Source: Hyphomicrobiales bacterium
Lineage (GTDB): Bacteria > Pseudomonadota > Alphaproteobacteria > Rhizobiales > Rhizobiaceae
Direction: 5' to 3'
Assembly: GCA_900469615.1 (NCBI GenBank)
Contig: UBYA01000002.1
Location: 248,001 to 312,000 of the forward strand
DNA: 64,000 nucleotides
In this document: in pieces, positions 17,648-27,393 of the stretch
Layout: the number at the start of each line of letters is the position of its first letter
Position numbering within the stretch: position 1 is the first letter of the stretch
Program-made: the position numbers and the translations under genes
Notes under the pieces: generated by a model
What the model was told of the DNA's origin: nothing
Seen by the model: only the letters and a program-made list of their open reading frames with translations
The model's database searches: none

Positions 17648-17750
17648 ACGGCTTTGCGAATGACCGGTTCTGATGAAAGGCGTTCTCGGATAGGCTGCCG
17701 GCGCCCCTTCCCATCCGGAAACGGCGCCGACGAATCGCGGCATCGGTTGA

Positions 17751-19088
17751 TCAGGCGAGTTGCAGGGATTCGCGTGCCGCAGTTTGCGGCTTCTCCGTCT
17801 TCATGGCCTTGCCGGCGACATAGACCTCGGCGACGCAGCGGTCGTCACCCATGGTCTGGAGGATGAAAAGCTCCTCGGCCAGCGAGCTTGCGGTGCGCAT
17901 GCGGAATTCCATTGCCGACTTGGCGCTGGAATCGAGCACGACGATATCTGCATCCGCTCCCGCCTGCAACGATCCGATCCGCCTTTCGAGGCCGAGCGCG
18001 AGCGCATTGCCGCGCGTCATGCGATAGAAGGAATTGAACGGCGTCAGCCGCTGTCCCTGCAGATGCAGCACCTTATACGCCTCATCCATGGTCTCAAGCA
18101 TGGAAAAGCTGGTGCCGGCGCCGACGTCCGTCGCAACCGACCAGCGCGCGCCGAGCCTGTCGAATTCCGCGGCGTTGAAGAGCCCCGAGCCAAGAAAGAG
18201 GTTCGACGTCGGGCAGAAGACGCCGACCGCGCCGGTTTCGGCCAGAACGGCAACTTCCCGTTCGCTCATATGGATGCAATGGCCGAGCAGCATGCGCTCG
18301 TTGAGCAGGCCATAGCGAGCGTAGATATCCGTATAGTCCTTCGCTTCGGGATAAAGCGAGGTGGCAAAGGCGATCTCGTCGCGATTTTCGGAGAGATGCG
18401 TCTGGACGTAGCAGTCCGGATGTTCGGCTACGAGCGCCGCGCTCATCTCCATCTGCCCGGGCGTCGAGGTGATGGCAAAGCGCGGGCTGATCGCATAATG
18501 CGCGCGGCCGCGGCCATGCCATTTGGCAATCAGTCGCTTCGTCTCGTCGTAACCTTGCTGCGGCGTATCGCGCAACGCGTCCGGCGCGTTGCGATCCATC
18601 ATCACCTTGCCGCCGATCATGCACATGCCGCGCGCTTCCGCCGCTGCGAAATAGGCATCGACGCTTTCGGGGTGGACCGAGCAATAGGCAACCGCTGTCG
18701 TCGTGCCGTTCGACAGGAGCTCGTCCATGAAGCGGTCGGCCACTTCGGCCGCATGAGCGGCGCGGGCGAACTTCTGTTCCTCGACGAAAATATGGGTGTT
18801 CAGCCATTCGAGCAGCTGCGCGCCATAGGAGGCGATCGCCTGCGTCTGCGGGAAGTGCAGATGCGTGTCGATAAAGCCGGGCAGGATGAGGTTCGGCCGA
18901 TGATCGGCGATCCTGGTGTCGGAGCGCGCCAGTTTGAGGATGTCGCCGTAGGCGCCGATCTCGACGATCTTTCCATCGCGAACGAAAACCGCACCGTCTT
19001 CGATATAGCGATAGGAGGCGGCATCATCGATGCCTTGCGGTTCGGCCAGGAAGGTCAGCACACGGCCACGGATCAGAACTTCGTTCAT
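17751..19088 (-). CDS. guaD: Guanine deaminase
   Basis: 445 residues of the amidohydrolase superfamily. The zinc motif is D74-T-H76-L-H78, followed by QTHLSENRDEI, LLGHCIHMSERE and VATDVGAGTSFSML, with the terminal GADADIVVLD strand, matching bacterial GuaD. It converts guanine to xanthine and ammonia, feeding xanthine dehydrogenase. ATG 19088 overlaps the puuD stop by ATGA, so it is cotranscribed and translationally coupled to puuD. Confidence 0.93.
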   Translation of the reverse strand: MNEVLIRGRVLTFLAEPQGIDDAASYRYIEDGAVFVRDGKIVEIGAYGDILKLARSDTRIADHRPNLILPGFIDTHLHFPQTQAIASYGAQLLEWLNTHIFVEEQKFARAAHAAEVADRFMDELLSNGTTTAVAYCSVHPESVDAYFAAAEARGMCMIGGKVMMDRNAPDALRDTPQQGYDETKRLIAKWHGRGRAHYAISPRFAITSTPGQMEMSAALVAEHPDCYVQTHLSENRDEIAFATSLYPEAKDYTDIYARYGLLNERMLLGHCIHMSEREVAVLAETGAVGVFCPTSNLFLGSGLFNAAEFDRLGARWSVATDVGAGTSFSMLETMDEAYKVLHLQGQRLTPFNSFYRMTRGNALALGLERRIGSLQAGADADIVVLDSSAKSAMEFRMRTASSLAEELFILQTMGDDRCVAEVYVAGKAMKTEKPQTAARESLQLA

Positions 19089-20326
19089 TGGGTCTTCTCC
19101 CCGTTGACGGCGCTCTCGTACCAGGAGACGAGCAGACGGCGCTCCTCGTCGGTGATATGCGAAGCGTTGGCCGGCGGCATGGCATGGCTGCGGCCGGCCT
19201 GCAGATAGATCTCGCGGGCATGGGCGGCGATATCGCGGTCGGTCTCGAACATCACGCCCTTTGGAGGCGCGATGATGCCCTCCCAGCTCGGTTCCTTCGC
19301 ATGGCACATGGAACAGCGCCCCATGATGGTATCGCGAACCTTGGGAAAGGCCTCGGCCGTGACGAAAGGCTGCTGCGTGGCGGAGAGCTTGGGCTCGGCC
19401 GGTTCTCCCGTGAGGATCTTCGGCACGGTGGAGAGCCACATGATGACGATGAAGAGGACCACGGTGACGATCCAGGTCCAGGTCGGTTTGCCGGCATCGG
19501 CGTGGCGGGTGTTGAACCAGTGGCGGATGGTGACGCCCATCAGGAAGACCAGCGAGGCGATGATCCAGTTGAACTGCGTGCCGAATGCCAGCGGATAGTG
19601 GTTCGACAGCATCAGAAACAGCACCGGCAGCGTCAGGTAGTTGTTGTGCGTCGAACGCTGCTTGGCGATCCTGCCGTATTTCGGATCTGGCTTCCGGCCG
19701 GCAAGGAGGTCGGCGACGACGATCTTCTGGTTCGGAATGATGATGAAGAACACGTTGGCCGACATGATCGTCGCCGTGAAGGCGCCGAGATGCAGGAAGG
19801 CGGCGCGGCCGGTAAACAGATGCGTATAGCCCCAGGCCACCGCCACCAGAATGAAGTACAGCGCCACCATCAGCCGCGTATTGTCGTTGCCGAAGGGCGA
19901 CTTGCAGATCAGGTCGTACATGAGCCAGCCGCCGGCGATCGAGGCCAGCGAAATGCCGATCGCCACCGGCTTGGAGACGTCGAGCACGGCCGGGTCGATC
20001 ATGTAGAGGTCGGCGCCGGCATAGTAGACGAGACACAGCATGCCGAAGCCGGATAGCCAGGTGACGTAGCTTTCCCATTTGAACCAGACGAGATGGTCCG
20101 GCATGTTGGCCGGCGCCACCAGGTATTTCTGAATATGGTAGAAGCCGCCGCCATGAACCTGCCATTCCTCGCCATAGGCGCCCGGTGGCAAGGCCGGATG
20201 TTTTTTCAGGCCCAGGTCGAGCGCGACGAAATAGAATGACGAGCCGATCCAGGCAATCGCCGTAATGACGTGCAGCCAGCGGACGGCAAATGTCAGCCAG
20301 TCCCAGGCGATGGCGTATTCATACAT
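19085..20326 (-). CDS. puuD: Membrane-bound urate hydroxylase with cytochrome c domain
   Basis: 413 residues. About eight membrane helices (TFAVRWLHVITAIAWIGSSF, GYTHLFTGRAAFLHLGAFTA, VVLFIVIMWLSTVPKIL) are followed by a periplasmic cytochrome c domain with C338-S-M-C341-H342 and likely Met ligand M383 in HAMPP. PuuD oxidises urate to 5-hydroxyisourate, passing electrons to the respiratory chain. GGGAGGGAG precedes ATG 20326. It leads the puuD-guaD operon, divergent from a LysR gene. Confidence 0.94.
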   Translation of the reverse strand: MYEYAIAWDWLTFAVRWLHVITAIAWIGSSFYFVALDLGLKKHPALPPGAYGEEWQVHGGGFYHIQKYLVAPANMPDHLVWFKWESYVTWLSGFGMLCLVYYAGADLYMIDPAVLDVSKPVAIGISLASIAGGWLMYDLICKSPFGNDNTRLMVALYFILVAVAWGYTHLFTGRAAFLHLGAFTATIMSANVFFIIIPNQKIVVADLLAGRKPDPKYGRIAKQRSTHNNYLTLPVLFLMLSNHYPLAFGTQFNWIIASLVFLMGVTIRHWFNTRHADAGKPTWTWIVTVVLFIVIMWLSTVPKILTGEPAEPKLSATQQPFVTAEAFPKVRDTIMGRCSMCHAKEPSWEGIIAPPKGVMFETDRDIAAHAREIYLQAGRSHAMPPANASHITDEERRLLVSWYESAVNGEKTQ

Positions 20327-20481
20327 GGGAACTCCCTCCCGAATTTTACGGGCCCGATCTTTACCGGATTGTTTGCCATCGCTCGATTTTCTCGGAAATC
20401 CCGGTGAATCCGCAACACTTTCAAAAAAATCTATAAGATGCACCCCGGTTTGTTCCTCACGCCGATGTGATAGAAGGGATC

Positions 20482-21420
20482 ATGTCCTATCTTGATAACG
20501 TGCGTGTCTTCGTTCGCGTGGTCGAACTCGGTACTCTTTCGGCAGCAGGGCGCGACCAGCGTGTCACGCCTGCGGTTGCGAGCAATCGCATCAAGGAACT
20601 TGAGCGCCATCTCGGCGTGCGTCTCTTCAACCGGACGACGCGCAAGCTCTCGCCGACCGAGCACGGCCGCGTCTTCTACGAGAAGGCGGTGAAGATCATC
20701 GAGGCTGTCAATGAGGCGGAGGCGGCGATCGCCGATCTCTCGCGCAACCCGAAGGGATCGCTCAGGATCACCGCGCCGCTCGGCATCGGCCGCAGGCTGA
20801 TCGCATCGGGCATTCCGGAATTCCACGACAAGTATCCGGATATCGAGGTGCGCGTCCGCCTGTCGGATCACAATGTCGATATTCTTGCCGAAGGGGTCGA
20901 CGTCGCGTTCAAGCTCGGCGTGCTGGAGGATTCGAATCTGCGCATGCGCGGCATCCTCAATTGCGAGCGGGTGCTCTGCGCTTCGCCGGCCTATCTCGCG
21001 CGCCGCGGCGTGCCGTCAGGTGCGGACGCCTTGATCGCCGACAAGCATGACTGTCTTCTGCTGCGCTATCCCGGCTCGAAGGAATATTTCTGGACGCTGA
21101 TGACGGCGGAAGGCCCTCGCAAATTCGAGGTGGCCGGCCCTTACGACAGCGATGACGGCGATGTGCTCACGCAATGGGCGCTGGAAGACCGCGGCATCAT
21201 CAACAAGCCGCTATTCGAGGTAAAGGCCTATCTCACGGAGGGCCGGCTGGTGGAAATTCTGAAGGAAAGTCCGCCGGCGCCCGTTCAGCTCGCCGCCATC
21301 TATCCGCACAAGCGCTTCCAGGATCCGAAGGTCCGCCTCATGATCGACTTCATGGCGGAGCGATGTCAGCGACTGATCGGCAAGCTGCTGGAAGACGAGC
21401 CGGTGGCCGCAGCGTCGTGA
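20482..21420 (+). CDS. LysR-family regulator, probably of puuD-guaD
   Basis: 312 residues. The N-terminal helix-turn-helix (VRVFVRVVELGTLSAAGR, TPAVASNRIKELERHLGVRL, FNRTTRKLSPTEHG) has the CrgA/DsdC-like LysR pattern, and the effector domain follows (GSLRITAPLGIGRRLIASGI, DVAFKLGVLEDSNLRMRGI). ATG 20482 follows AGAAGGGATC. It is divergent from puuD and the likely activator of purine catabolism; the inducer could be urate or a product (inference). Confidence 0.9.
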   Translation: MSYLDNVRVFVRVVELGTLSAAGRDQRVTPAVASNRIKELERHLGVRLFNRTTRKLSPTEHGRVFYEKAVKIIEAVNEAEAAIADLSRNPKGSLRITAPLGIGRRLIASGIPEFHDKYPDIEVRVRLSDHNVDILAEGVDVAFKLGVLEDSNLRMRGILNCERVLCASPAYLARRGVPSGADALIADKHDCLLLRYPGSKEYFWTLMTAEGPRKFEVAGPYDSDDGDVLTQWALEDRGIINKPLFEVKAYLTEGRLVEILKESPPAPVQLAAIYPHKRFQDPKVRLMIDFMAERCQRLIGKLLEDEPVAAAS

Positions 21421-21502
21421 TCCGAGGCCGCAGGTTGATCTCCGCTTGATTCAAACCGGACGAGATCATATATGACTACTGATGGTCATATGGAGGCGCG
21501 GC

Positions 21503-21754
21503 ATGAAGGAAATCCAGCTCAAGGATGCAAAGGCGACGCTTTCCGCTGTGGTCGATCAAGCCGTGGCCGGCGAGCCGACGGTTATTACCCGCCATGGCCG
21601 GAAGGAAGCCGTGCTGGTTTCCTTCGAAGAATGGCAACGGATTTCCAGAGTCCCTGATTTCGCCGACCTGCTTTTGGCCTTTCCCGGCGAGCCGGCGGAT
21701 ATTCCGCAACGATCGCGGAAGCCCGCCCGTGCGTTGCGTGAAAATGGCTTTTGA
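21503..21754 (+). CDS. Phd/YefM-family antitoxin
   Basis: 83 residues. MKEIQLKDAKATLSAVVDQA and GEPTVITRHGRKEAVLVSFE are the Phd/YefM DNA-binding fold; the C-terminal part would neutralise the toxin. GGAGGCGCGGC precedes ATG 21503. The stop at 21752-21754 overlaps the toxin start. Confidence 0.9.
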   Translation: MKEIQLKDAKATLSAVVDQAVAGEPTVITRHGRKEAVLVSFEEWQRISRVPDFADLLLAFPGEPADIPQRSRKPARALRENGF

Positions 21755-22197
21755 TCTTGTATCTTCTGGACACCAATATCGTGTCGGTCGATGCGCCGAC
21801 CAAGCGCCAGGTCGGCGCCGACGCGTTCGCGGCTTGGATGCGCGCCAATAGTGACCGGCTTTATCTTTCGGCAATCACCGTAGCCGAGATCGAGGCCGGC
21901 ATCGCCCGTGCCGTCCGGATCGGGGCGACGACGAAGGCGGAGCATTTACGCCGCTGGCTTGCCGCAGTGGAACATTTCTATGCCGGCCACATTCTGCCGT
22001 TCGGAATTGAAGAGGCAAGACACGCTGGCCTGATGCTTGACCGGGCGCGCGCTCACGACCCCGGCTTTGAGGACATTGCCATCGCCGCGACCGCTGCTGC
22101 GCATGGCCTCACCGTCCTGACGGCCAACGAGCGCCATTTCGAGCCGCTTGGCGTGCCGCTCGCCAATCCCCTGAAGCAGTTACCCGTTGTCCAATAA
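21751..22197 (+). CDS. PIN-domain toxin, VapC/FitB-like
   Basis: 148 residues. The PIN acidic residues are in YLLDTNIVS (D7), TVAEIEAGIARA, and DPGFEDIAIAATAAAHGLTV with LTANERHF. It would be a Mg-dependent RNase, often cutting initiator tRNA in VapC. It starts with TTG at 21751, overlapping the antitoxin stop (TTGA), so low and coupled translation is expected. Confidence 0.9.
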   Translation: MILYLLDTNIVSVDAPTKRQVGADAFAAWMRANSDRLYLSAITVAEIEAGIARAVRIGATTKAEHLRRWLAAVEHFYAGHILPFGIEEARHAGLMLDRARAHDPGFEDIAIAATAAAHGLTVLTANERHFEPLGVPLANPLKQLPVVQ

Positions 22198-22261
22198 CAG
22201 GTTTTTCGGAAGCCTGCGTGGGACTACGGCAGGCAAGGTTACCGGGGAGTGGTTTCGGAGG

Positions 22262-22332
22262 CGCTCTATCCTTTTGTTTTTATGCAATTCCGAACGGAAA
22301 ACAGCTGCGCACTTTTCCTGGAATTGCCCTAG
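22262..22332. repeat. Dispersed rhizobial-type intergenic repeat, copy 3
   Basis: This copy shares GCTCTNTCCTTTTG, GCAATTCCG and CACTTTTCCTGGAATTG with copy 1. Its right edge, CTAG, supplies the TAG stop codon of xdhC on the other strand (22329-22331). Confidence 0.75.
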
Positions 22333-23177
22333 CGGCCGACGGCTCCGGCAAGCCTTGCCCGGTCTGACGCCCAGCTCAGCGCCGCCGTCATGATCTCGGC
22401 GGCGGCAAGGGTCGCGATGACGGTCGGGCGCTTGTCTTTCACCGCCGTTCCGCCGATCGGGCAGATGAGACGGTCGAAAAGATCCGCCTGGCCGGTCTCT
22501 CGCGACAGCCAGTTGCGGAACGTGGCGCGTTTGGTCTTCGAGCCGATCATGCCGACATAGGCGGCATCCGCGCGCTTGAGCGCTTCGGCGGTGATGAGGA
22601 AATCAAGCGCGTGGTCGTGGGTGAGGATCACGAAGCTGCTGCCTGCCGGCGCGTCGCGCACGACCGCTTCCGGCATGGCGGTCAAACAGGTCTCGATACG
22701 CGGCACGTTGGAGGCGGTCAGCTCTTCTTCCCGCGTGTCCACCAGCACGACGCGCAGCGGCGCGAGCGAAAGCGCCATGGCGAGCGCATCGCCCACATGG
22801 CCGGCGCCGAAAACATAGACATGAGGCCGCGCCGCCATTTCCCGATCGCTGCGGGCGACGAGGCCGTTCGCAAGCTCCGGGTTGAGCGCCGTAAAGGCAA
22901 GCCCCACCCGGCCGCCGCAGCATTGTCCGATCTCCGGGCCGAGCGGCACGTTCATCGGCTCCGCCGCAAGGCCGGAACGCAAGGCCCGGCGCGCCTGGTC
23001 TATCGCCATATATTCGAGCTGGCCGCCGCCGATCGTCGCGAAGATTGCCCGTTCCGACACCAGCATCCAGGCATCCGTATCGCGCGGCGCGGAACCTGCG
23101 ACCCCCGTCACCTCGACGAGGATCGACGCCGGTTCGCGGCGTAGAAAATCCCGAATGTCCTCGCGCGCGGCGGGCAT
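22329..23177 (-). CDS. xdhC: Xanthine dehydrogenase accessory protein XdhC
   Basis: 282 residues. An N-terminal XdhC/CoxI segment (EVTGVAGSAPRDTDAWMLVS, GGGQLEYMAIDQARRAL, GQCCGGRVGL) and a C-terminal Rossmann half (YVFGAGHVGDALAMALS; LTHDHALDF; YVGMIGSKTKRATF) match XdhC, which inserts sulfurated molybdenum cofactor into XdhB. It starts five bases after xdhB. Its last codon and TAG stop abut repeat copy 3. Confidence 0.94.
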   Translation of the reverse strand: MPAAREDIRDFLRREPASILVEVTGVAGSAPRDTDAWMLVSERAIFATIGGGQLEYMAIDQARRALRSGLAAEPMNVPLGPEIGQCCGGRVGLAFTALNPELANGLVARSDREMAARPHVYVFGAGHVGDALAMALSLAPLRVVLVDTREEELTASNVPRIETCLTAMPEAVVRDAPAGSSFVILTHDHALDFLITAEALKRADAAYVGMIGSKTKRATFRNWLSRETGQADLFDRLICPIGGTAVKDKRPTVIATLAAAEIMTAALSWASDRARLAGAVGR

Positions 23178-23181
23178 GACT

Positions 23182-25536
23182 TCACTCCTTGTGCATCGCC
23201 TTCAGGCGCTCGACCGCCATCAGGACCCGCTCTGGCGTTGCCGGCGCGTCGAGACGCGGGCAGATCTTGTGGTCGGCGACGCTCGCCACGGCATCCGAAA
23301 GAGCGTGCAGGACGGCGAGGCCGAGTGGCAGCGGCGGTTCGCCGACCGCCTTGGAACGATGGATGGTCGGCTCATAGGCCTCCGACCAGTCGGTCAAGGC
23401 TACATTGAAAATCTTTGGCCGGTCGGATGCAAGCGGGATCTTGTATGTCGAGGGCGCATGCGTTCTCAGGCGCCCCTTGCCATCCCACCAAAGCTCTTCC
23501 GTCGTCAGCCAGCCCATGCCCTGGATGAAGCCGCCCTCGACCTGGCCGATATCGATGGCCCTGTTCAGCGAACGGCCGGTATCGTGCAGAATATCCGTGC
23601 GTTCGACAACATATTCGCCGGTCAGCGTGTCGATCGACACCTCCGAGCAGGCCGCGCCGTAAGCATAGTAGTAAAAGGCGTGGCCGCGGCCCTTGGAACG
23701 GTCCCAGTGGATCTTCGGCGTCTTGTAGAAGCCTGCGGCGGAGAGCTGGATGCGCGCCATATAGGCCTTTTTGATGAGATCGTCGAAGGACATCTCGGTA
23801 TCGCCGATCCGCACGCGGTTGGGCAGGAAAACGATCTGCTCGCGCGGCACCTGATGGCTTTCCGCCGCAAAGGCGATCAGCCGGTCCTTGATCTGGCGCG
23901 CGGCGTTCTGTGCGGCCATGCCGTTGAGATCGGCACCCGAGGACGCTGCGGTCGGCGAGGTGTTCGGCACCTTGGCGGTGGTCGTTGCGGTGATCTTCAC
24001 CCGGTCGAGATCGATCTGGAATTCTTCCGCCACGACCTGCGCCACCTTCAGATGCAGGCCCTGCCCCATCTCCGTGCCGCCATGGTTCATGTGCACGGAA
24101 CCGTCGCTGTAGACGTGGACGAGAGCGCCGGCCTGGTTGGATTCGGTCTTGGTGAAGGAAATGCCGAATTTTACCGGCGTCAGCGCGATGCCGCGTTTGA
24201 CGATGCGGCTTTTCGCATTGAATTCGGCGATGGCCTTGCGGCGTCCGGCATAATCGGCGCTTTCCTCCAGTTCGGCGACGATGCGCTGGATGATGCAATC
24301 CTCGACCTTCTGGTGATAGGGGGTGAGATTGCGTGCGCCGTCGACGCCCATCGCGTCATAAAAGTTCAGCTTGCGGATTTCGAGCGGGTCCTTGCCGACG
24401 GCAAAGGCCACCTCGTCGATGACGCGTTCGGCGCCCACCATCCCCTGCGGTCCGCCGAAGCCGCGAAAGGCCGTGTTGGAGACGGTATTGGTATATAGCG
24501 GCGCCGACTTCGCGTGAACATGCGGAAAGAAATAGGCATTGTCGCAGTGAAACAGCGCTCGGTCGCCGACGGGGCCGGAAAGATCGGCGGAAAATCCGGC
24601 GCGAAGCGCGAAGGTGTAATCGATCGCGAGGATGCGGCCCTCTTCGTCGAAGCCGACATCGTAGTCGATGGCGAAATCGTGCCGCTTGCCGGTAGCGACC
24701 ATGTCCTCGTCGCGGTCAAGCCGGACTTTTACGGCGCGTTTCAGCTTCTTGGCAGCGATGGCGGCTATGGCGGCACATTGGTTGGCCTGCGTTTCCTTGC
24801 CGCCGAAGCCGCCGCCCATGCGGCGAACCTCGATCGTCACGGCATTGCTGGATACGCCGAGCGCATGGGCAACCATGTGCTGCGTCTCGCTCGGGCCCTG
24901 GGTCGAGCAATAGACGGCGACCTCGTCGTCCTCGCCGGGAACGGCAAGCGAAATCTGGCCTTCGAGATAGAAATGGTCCTGTCCGCCGAGCCGCATGCGG
25001 CCGGTCACGCGCCGGGGAGCGCTCGCAAGATTGGCAGCCGCATCGCCGCGCTTCAGCGTCAGCGGCGTGACGACTTGCCGATGCGTCGAAACATCGAGAT
25101 CCCAGATGTCGATATCGGCGGGCAATTCCTCGTATTCGATCTTTGCCAGCCGTGCGGCGCGGCGGGCCTGCTCGCGCGTTTCGGCGATCACGCAGAAGAT
25201 CGGCTGGCCGTGAAACTCGACCTTGTCGGCGGCAAGCACCGGGTCGTCATGCATGTTGGACGGCGAGATGTCGTTGACGCCGGGCACGTCCTCGTGGGTC
25301 AGGACGGCAACGACGCCGGGAGCGGCGCGCACGGCGGCAAGATCGACGGACTTCAGGATGCCGTGCGCCACGGTCGACAGGCCAAGACCGGCGTGCAGGG
25401 TGCCGGCGGGCTCGGGGATGTCGTCTATATAGACGGCGGCGCCGGAGACATGCTTGTGCGCGGAATCATGGCGCGGACTGGAATGAACGCCACCAACGAT
25501 GGTTTCGGCCTTGATGTCTGAAGTGTGCTTGTTCAT
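23182..25536 (-). CDS. xdhB: Xanthine dehydrogenase, molybdopterin-binding subunit
   Basis: 784 residues, standard for XdhB. Visible are SAAVYIDDIPEPAG and QARRAARLAKIEYEELPADI in the first domain, GGFGGKETQ and the FRGFGGPQGM segment, QGLHLKVAQVVAEEF, and the C-terminal active-site Glu in KAVGEPPLPLGLAV. With XdhA it oxidises hypoxanthine and xanthine to urate in the cytoplasm. It starts three bases after the xdhA stop. Confidence 0.95.
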   Translation of the reverse strand: MNKHTSDIKAETIVGGVHSSPRHDSAHKHVSGAAVYIDDIPEPAGTLHAGLGLSTVAHGILKSVDLAAVRAAPGVVAVLTHEDVPGVNDISPSNMHDDPVLAADKVEFHGQPIFCVIAETREQARRAARLAKIEYEELPADIDIWDLDVSTHRQVVTPLTLKRGDAAANLASAPRRVTGRMRLGGQDHFYLEGQISLAVPGEDDEVAVYCSTQGPSETQHMVAHALGVSSNAVTIEVRRMGGGFGGKETQANQCAAIAAIAAKKLKRAVKVRLDRDEDMVATGKRHDFAIDYDVGFDEEGRILAIDYTFALRAGFSADLSGPVGDRALFHCDNAYFFPHVHAKSAPLYTNTVSNTAFRGFGGPQGMVGAERVIDEVAFAVGKDPLEIRKLNFYDAMGVDGARNLTPYHQKVEDCIIQRIVAELEESADYAGRRKAIAEFNAKSRIVKRGIALTPVKFGISFTKTESNQAGALVHVYSDGSVHMNHGGTEMGQGLHLKVAQVVAEEFQIDLDRVKITATTTAKVPNTSPTAASSGADLNGMAAQNAARQIKDRLIAFAAESHQVPREQIVFLPNRVRIGDTEMSFDDLIKKAYMARIQLSAAGFYKTPKIHWDRSKGRGHAFYYYAYGAACSEVSIDTLTGEYVVERTDILHDTGRSLNRAIDIGQVEGGFIQGMGWLTTEELWWDGKGRLRTHAPSTYKIPLASDRPKIFNVALTDWSEAYEPTIHRSKAVGEPPLPLGLAVLHALSDAVASVADHKICPRLDAPATPERVLMAVERLKAMHKE

Positions 25537-25539
25537 GGC

Positions 25540-27024
25540 TCACGCAGCCTCATATCTGGACACCTGGGCGGGTGCCGCACTGGACGTCGTTTCCAGGTAG
25601 AAACGCAGCAGAAGATTCCTGGCTGCGAGCGCGCGATATTCCGCGGTGGCGCGCATGTCGGATAGCGGGGCGTAGTCCTCGGCGTATTTTGCCATCGCCG
25701 CCTCCACGGTCTTTTCATTCCAGGGCTGGCCGAGCAGCGCATTTTCCACGGCAAGAGCGCGTTTCGGCGTTGCGGCCATGCCGCCATAGGCAATCCGGAT
25801 CGCGGCGACCGTGCCGTCGGCGGCGAGTGCCAGACGGAAGGCGCCGAGCGTCGCCGTGATATCTTCGTCCCGGCGCTTCGTTACCTTGTAGACGGCGAAA
25901 TTTTCGCCCGCAGCCGGAATCGGAATATGCACGGCTTCCACGAATTCGCCGGGCTGGCGGTCCTGCTTGCCATAGGCGATGAAGAAGTCTTCCAGCGGAA
26001 TGGTGCGTCGGATCGTACCCTTGCGCAAGGTCAGCGATGCTCCGAGCGCGATCAGCGCCGGCGGCGTGTCGCCGATCGGCGAGCCGTTGGCGATGTTGCC
26101 GCCGATCGTGCCCATGTTGCGGACCTGCTGGCCGCCGATGCGGGCAATCAGCGGGCCGAGCGCTGGAATATGCTGCGAAAGTGTCGCGATCGCTTCCGAA
26201 TAGGTCACGCCGGCGCCGATGCTGACGACGCCGTCCGCTACGGTGACAGACTTCAATTCCCGAAGTCCGGCGATGAAGACGACCGGCGTGATGTCGCGCA
26301 TGTGCTTTGTGACCCAGAGGCCGACATCGGTGGAGCCGGCAACCACGGTTGCGGTCGGCGACGCCTCGAGAACCGAGGCGAAATCATCGAGGCTGGCGGG
26401 CACGATCAGCCGCTGGCGTTCCCCGCCGATCTCGACGCGTGCGCCGTCGCCCAGGGCCTTGAGCCGCGCGATCATCGTTTCGCGCTCGACAAGCAGGGGA
26501 TCGTTCTGCGTTCCGCCATAGCTGGAAATGGAGCGGGCGGCGCGCAGAATCGGTTCGTAGCCGGTGCAGCGACAGAGGTTGCCCTGAAGCGCCGTTTCGA
26601 TCTGCTGATCCGTGGGGTTCGGCGTCTGCATCCACAGGCCATAGAGCGACATGACGAAGCCCGGCGTGCAGAAGCCGCATTGCGAGCCGTGAAAGTCGAC
26701 CATCGCCTGTTGCACGGGATGCAGGCGGTCGTCGCCACCTGCAAGGTGCTCGACGGTGACGACATGGCAGCCGTCCAGCGAGCCGAGGAAGCGTATGCAG
26801 GCATTGACGCTTTCATAGACCAGGCCATTCGACGGCGACAGCCGGCCGACCAGCACCGTGCAGGCGCCGCAGTCGCCTTCGGCACAGCCTTCCTTCGTGC
26901 CCTTCAGCGATCGGGAGAGGCGCAGCCAGTCGAGCAGGGTCAAGTCGGGCGCGACGTCGGTGAGCCTGACGTCCTGGCCATTGAGGATGAAACGCAGTTC
27001 CGAACGGATTGTCGTAGCGGTCAT
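25540..27024 (-). CDS. xdhA: Xanthine dehydrogenase, FeS/FAD subunit
   Basis: 494 residues. The plant-type 2Fe-2S cysteines are in KEGCAEGDCGACTVLVG (C47, C52, C55); the second cluster is in SQCGFCTPGFVMSLYG and GNLCRCTGYEPIL. The FAD domain has VAGSTDVGLWV and GNIANGSPIGDTPPALIALG. It passes electrons from the molybdenum site to NAD. GGGGGAG precedes ATG 27024, three bases after hiuH. Confidence 0.95.
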   Translation of the reverse strand: MTATTIRSELRFILNGQDVRLTDVAPDLTLLDWLRLSRSLKGTKEGCAEGDCGACTVLVGRLSPSNGLVYESVNACIRFLGSLDGCHVVTVEHLAGGDDRLHPVQQAMVDFHGSQCGFCTPGFVMSLYGLWMQTPNPTDQQIETALQGNLCRCTGYEPILRAARSISSYGGTQNDPLLVERETMIARLKALGDGARVEIGGERQRLIVPASLDDFASVLEASPTATVVAGSTDVGLWVTKHMRDITPVVFIAGLRELKSVTVADGVVSIGAGVTYSEAIATLSQHIPALGPLIARIGGQQVRNMGTIGGNIANGSPIGDTPPALIALGASLTLRKGTIRRTIPLEDFFIAYGKQDRQPGEFVEAVHIPIPAAGENFAVYKVTKRRDEDITATLGAFRLALAADGTVAAIRIAYGGMAATPKRALAVENALLGQPWNEKTVEAAMAKYAEDYAPLSDMRATAEYRALAARNLLLRFYLETTSSAAPAQVSRYEAA

Positions 27025-27027
27025 CGT

Positions 27028-27393
27028 TCAGCTCCCCCGATAGGTAGAATAGCTATAGGGCGAGAGCAGCAGCGGCACATGGTAGTGCGCGCCCTCGTCG
27101 GCGAGGCCGAAGCGGATCGGGATGATGTCCAGGAACATGGGAGCTTCGCTCGCGCGGCCCAGATAGTCGCCGGCGTGGAAGCGCAGCTCGTAGGTGCCGG
27201 CTTTCATGGTTTCGCCCGAGAGCAGCGGCGCGTCGCAGCGGCCGTCGTCGTTGGTCTCGGTGGACGTCAGAAGCTGCGGGGCTTCGCCGTCGATCCGGTA
27301 GAGATCGATGCGCAGACCCTGGGCCGGCTTGCCGAGCGCCGTATCCAACACATGGGTCGTGAGCCGCCCGGCTCTCCGCAAATCAGACTGCAT
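27028..27393 (-). CDS. hiuH: 5-hydroxyisourate hydrolase
   Basis: 121 residues. [19 protein letters not shown] at the start, [12 protein letters not shown] in the middle and the terminal [10 protein letters not shown] (YRGS tetrapeptide) are the transthyretin-related HiuH signature. It opens the PuuD product 5-hydroxyisourate to OHCU. It is the first gene of hiuH-xdhA-xdhB-xdhC. Confidence 0.96.
   Translation of the reverse strand: MQSDLRRAGRLTTHVLDTALGKPAQGLRIDLYRIDGEAPQLLTSTETNDDGRCDAPLLSGETMKAGTYELRFHAGDYLGRASEAPMFLDIIPIRFGLADEGAHYHVPLLLSPYSYSTYRGS

Noticed and set aside
17751..20165. An apparent 804-residue protein reading from within puuD into guaD
   Set aside because: The upstream part is puuD in a different frame. 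The real guaD start is ATG 19088, which overlaps the puuD stop.
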